Shown: positions 62,360-64,000 of the stretch, one piece after another | Layout of the letters: the number at the start of each line of letters is the position of its first letter | Position numbering within the stretch: position 1 is the stretch's first letter | Assembly (NCBI RefSeq): GCF_003854275.1 | Contig: NZ_QTQP01000003.1 | Span: 124,001 to 188,000, forward strand | DNA: 64,000 nucleotides | From: Burkholderia sp. Bp8963 | GTDB taxonomy: Bacteria > Pseudomonadota > Gammaproteobacteria > Burkholderiales > Burkholderiaceae | Direction of reading: 5' to 3' | Program-made: the position numbers and the translations under genes | The notes under the pieces: model-generated | What the model saw: the letters and a program-made list of their open reading frames with translations, nothing else | Database searches by the model: none | Told to the model about the DNA's origin: nothing

Positions 62360-62848
62360 CGACGACATCACCCCCCGAGCCGGACGACGGTTGCTGCGAC
62401 CGCGGGCCGGCTGGCTTCCGACTTGTGAATCCAGTAAGCGCGCCGCACCGCACACACATGGAACTTCGGCCGTCAGAAATCAAGATGGCGCGTCGTTTTC
62501 CCATGCTGATCATTCTGGTCACATCCGACATTCAGCAACGCTTGCAGCAATGCATCATCTCGACTGAAATCGCTGTGCAGGCAACCCCGACCCAGTCGTC
62601 GGGTCGAGCCATTTGATTGAACCGGTTCCATAGTGTCGTGCATTGATGTATGACGTCTTAACACAATGGGCCGCAGTCGCCGGAATTGCGTCAACTCGGT
62701 CATGTTCACGAATCGAAGCCCGTTGGAAGGCCTTTGTTAGGGAAACTCCCGCCCCGTCCGTCACGGTTTTTTGTTGACCGACATCGTATAACAAAGTCAT
62801 GATTTCCCAAAAGAAAGGTCCCATCCACCTGACCACAAGCGAGGAGAC
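62360..62848. other. intergenic region before the solute-binding protein gene
   Basis: About 490 bp of moderately A+T-rich DNA. Short open frames exist on both strands, but none has a ribosome binding site plus protein-like composition. A -10-like TATAAC lies near 62785 without a good -35. No repeat or hairpin stands out. Confidence 0.5.
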
Positions 62849-64000
62849 ATGAACTCATCCAGGATCGCGCGCCGCGTCCGCCGCATCGCATTGGCGCTGG
62901 GCTTCACGCTGTCGGCTGCCGCGGCTGTCGCCGCGCCGGTTTCGATCAACATCGTCGACGTCGCAGGCAATCTGCAGCTCACGCAAAAGGCGATCGAGGC
63001 GTTCAGGGACAAGAACCCGAACCTCGTGTCGAGCGTCACGTTCACGAACGCGCCGGCGCCGCAGTTGCCCGGCAAGATCAAGGCGATGCAGGCGGCCGGC
63101 CGCTCCGACATCGACCTCGTGCTGACCGGCACCGACGCGCTTGCGGCCGGCATCGAGCAGAACCTGTGGCTGAAGCTCCTGCCCGACAACGCGGGCGCGT
63201 TCCCCGGTGTGCTCGACAAATACGCGCCGGGCCCGCGCAAGATGCAGGATCTCGCGCAGGGCTTCGGCCTCGAAGTCACATACATGCCGGCCGGGCCGCT
63301 GCTCGAATACAACCCCGCGAAAGTCAGCGATCCGCCAAAGACGCCCGCGCAACTGCTCGCGTGGTGCAACGCGCATCCGAACAAGCTGATCTACGCGCGC
63401 CCGGCGAACTCGGGCCCGGGGCGCACGTTCCTGATGGGGCTGCCATATGTGCTCGGCGACAAGAATCCGCAAGACCCGATCAACGGCTGGGACAAGACCT
63501 GGGCGTTCCTCAAGCAGCTGAACGACTGCATCCCGTATTACCCGGGCGGCACGTCGGCCGTGATGAAGGAGCTCGGCGAAGGCACCCGCGACATGACGGT
63601 GACCGTCACCGGCTGGGACCTGAACCCGCGCGCGCTCGGCATCGTGCCGGCCGACGTCAAGGTTCAGGCGTTCGACAACATGACGTGGGTCAACGACGCG
63701 CACTACATGGTGATTCCGAAGGGCGTGCCGAAAGAGAAGCTCGACGTGCTGTTCAAGCTGATGAACTTCCTGCTCGAACCGCCGCAGCAGGCAATGACCT
63801 ACGACGACGGCTACTTCTATCCGGGCCCGGCCGTGAAAGGCGTGACGCTCGACATGGCGCCCGCGCACAGCCAGGAAGCCGTCAGGAAATTCGGCCGCCC
63901 CGAGTACGCGAAGCTCCTCGCCGACCGTCCGCACGTGCAGCCGCTGAACGCGCAGGCGATGGTCGCCGCGTTCCAGAAATGGGACCGCGAGATCGGTTCG
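62849..64000 (+). CDS. ABC transporter extracellular solute-binding protein (family 1), partial
   Basis: The frame runs off the window after 384 codons. GAGGAGA lies before the ATG. A signal peptide (MNSSRIARRVRR then IALALGFTLSAAAAVAA) precedes PVSINIVDVAGNLQLTQKAIEAF, a periplasmic binding-protein fold. Later segments include ARPANSGPGRTFLMGLPYVLG, TVTGWDLNPRALGIVP and DAHYMVIPKGVPKEKL, typical of family 1 proteins for polyamines, iron or organophosphorus compounds. Permease and ATPase genes are expected just beyond the window. Ligand not determined. Confidence 0.9.
   Translation, partial: MNSSRIARRVRRIALALGFTLSAAAAVAAPVSINIVDVAGNLQLTQKAIEAFRDKNPNLVSSVTFTNAPAPQLPGKIKAMQAAGRSDIDLVLTGTDALAAGIEQNLWLKLLPDNAGAFPGVLDKYAPGPRKMQDLAQGFGLEVTYMPAGPLLEYNPAKVSDPPKTPAQLLAWCNAHPNKLIYARPANSGPGRTFLMGLPYVLGDKNPQDPINGWDKTWAFLKQLNDCIPYYPGGTSAVMKELGEGTRDMTVTVTGWDLNPRALGIVPADVKVQAFDNMTWVNDAHYMVIPKGVPKEKLDVLFKLMNFLLEPPQQAMTYDDGYFYPGPAVKGVTLDMAPAHSQEAVRKFGRPEYAKLLADRPHVQPLNAQAMVAAFQKWDREIGS

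Noticed and set aside
62356..62616. 86-codon frame after the Doc remnant
   Set aside because: It starts inside the toxin's last codons, has no ribosome binding site and no recognisable composition.
1..64000. CRISPR arrays, rRNA, tRNA, insertion sequences
   Set aside because: No regularly spaced direct repeats, no rRNA-like sequence, no transposase frame and no tRNA cloverleaf were noticed. tRNA detection by eye is not reliable, so this is a weak negative.

Overview
This window looks like a piece of a Burkholderia chromosome, probably from the B. cepacia complex or a close relative. The evidence is very high G+C, dense short-spaced operons, a Burkholderia-type OmpC-like porin, three cobalamin riboswitches and B12 gene clusters with CobN plus ChlI/VWA-type chelatase subunits. 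The genus is inferred from gene content and style, not from a search.

Layout. 1-1.3 kb: the end of an M20 amidohydrolase and a ParDE-like toxin-antitoxin pair. 1.4-15.6 kb: a first B12 block. cobB-cobO-cobE-cobA run leftward behind a riboswitch. Next is a Fur-box-controlled TonB siderophore receptor. A second riboswitch then drives a rightward operon: NiCoT Co/Ni permease, CobW, CobN, ChlI-like AAA ATPase and a VWA protein, which together supply and insert cobalt. 15.6-26.4 kb: assorted genes. These are two divergent secreted phosphoesterases, an AraC regulator that seems to have lost its 5' end in a deletion, a SulP permease, a hemerythrin-like protein, a diheme cytochrome c, a Nudix hydrolase and a small His-rich exported protein. 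26.6-31.4 kb: cobG-cobH-cobI-cbiG/cobJ run leftward behind a third riboswitch. 42.7-46.6 kb: cobL-cbiD-cobK-cobM run rightward. The corrin route is a mosaic: CobG and CobN are aerobic-pathway enzymes, while CbiD and CbiG are typical of the anaerobic pathway.

Between those two cob operons (about 31.5-42.3 kb) lies the most interesting part. It is a visibly more A+T-rich accessory cluster: a divergent MarR regulator followed by one tightly spaced eight-gene operon. The operon encodes a FeeM-like N-acyl amino acid synthase, a SAM methyltransferase, a VAO/4-cresol-dehydrogenase-type flavoenzyme, an AlkC/AlkD-like HEAT-repeat DNA alkylation repair protein, a peroxiredoxin, a flavin-dependent halogenase-like enzyme (WxWxIP motif and the expected Lys both present), an amidase-signature hydrolase and a CPA2-type cation/proton antiporter. 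I read this as a small-molecule biosynthetic cluster, possibly making a modified N-acyl aromatic amino acid. The repair protein and peroxiredoxin suggest self-protection from a reactive product. I do not recognise it as a characterised cluster.

46.6-64 kb: an MFS exporter and divergent MarR repressor sharing two near-identical 20-bp operators, a GST, a porin, a 903-aa MalT-like LuxR regulator, a Usp/hemerythrin fusion, and a putative catabolic operon (quinone oxidoreductase, TauD/TfdA dioxygenase, BKACE beta-keto acid cleavage enzyme, MFS transporter, RBBP9-like hydrolase). After these come a probably 5'-truncated S9 peptidase, a small antitoxin followed by a frameshifted Doc/Fic toxin, and the start of an ABC-transporter solute-binding protein cut by the window edge.
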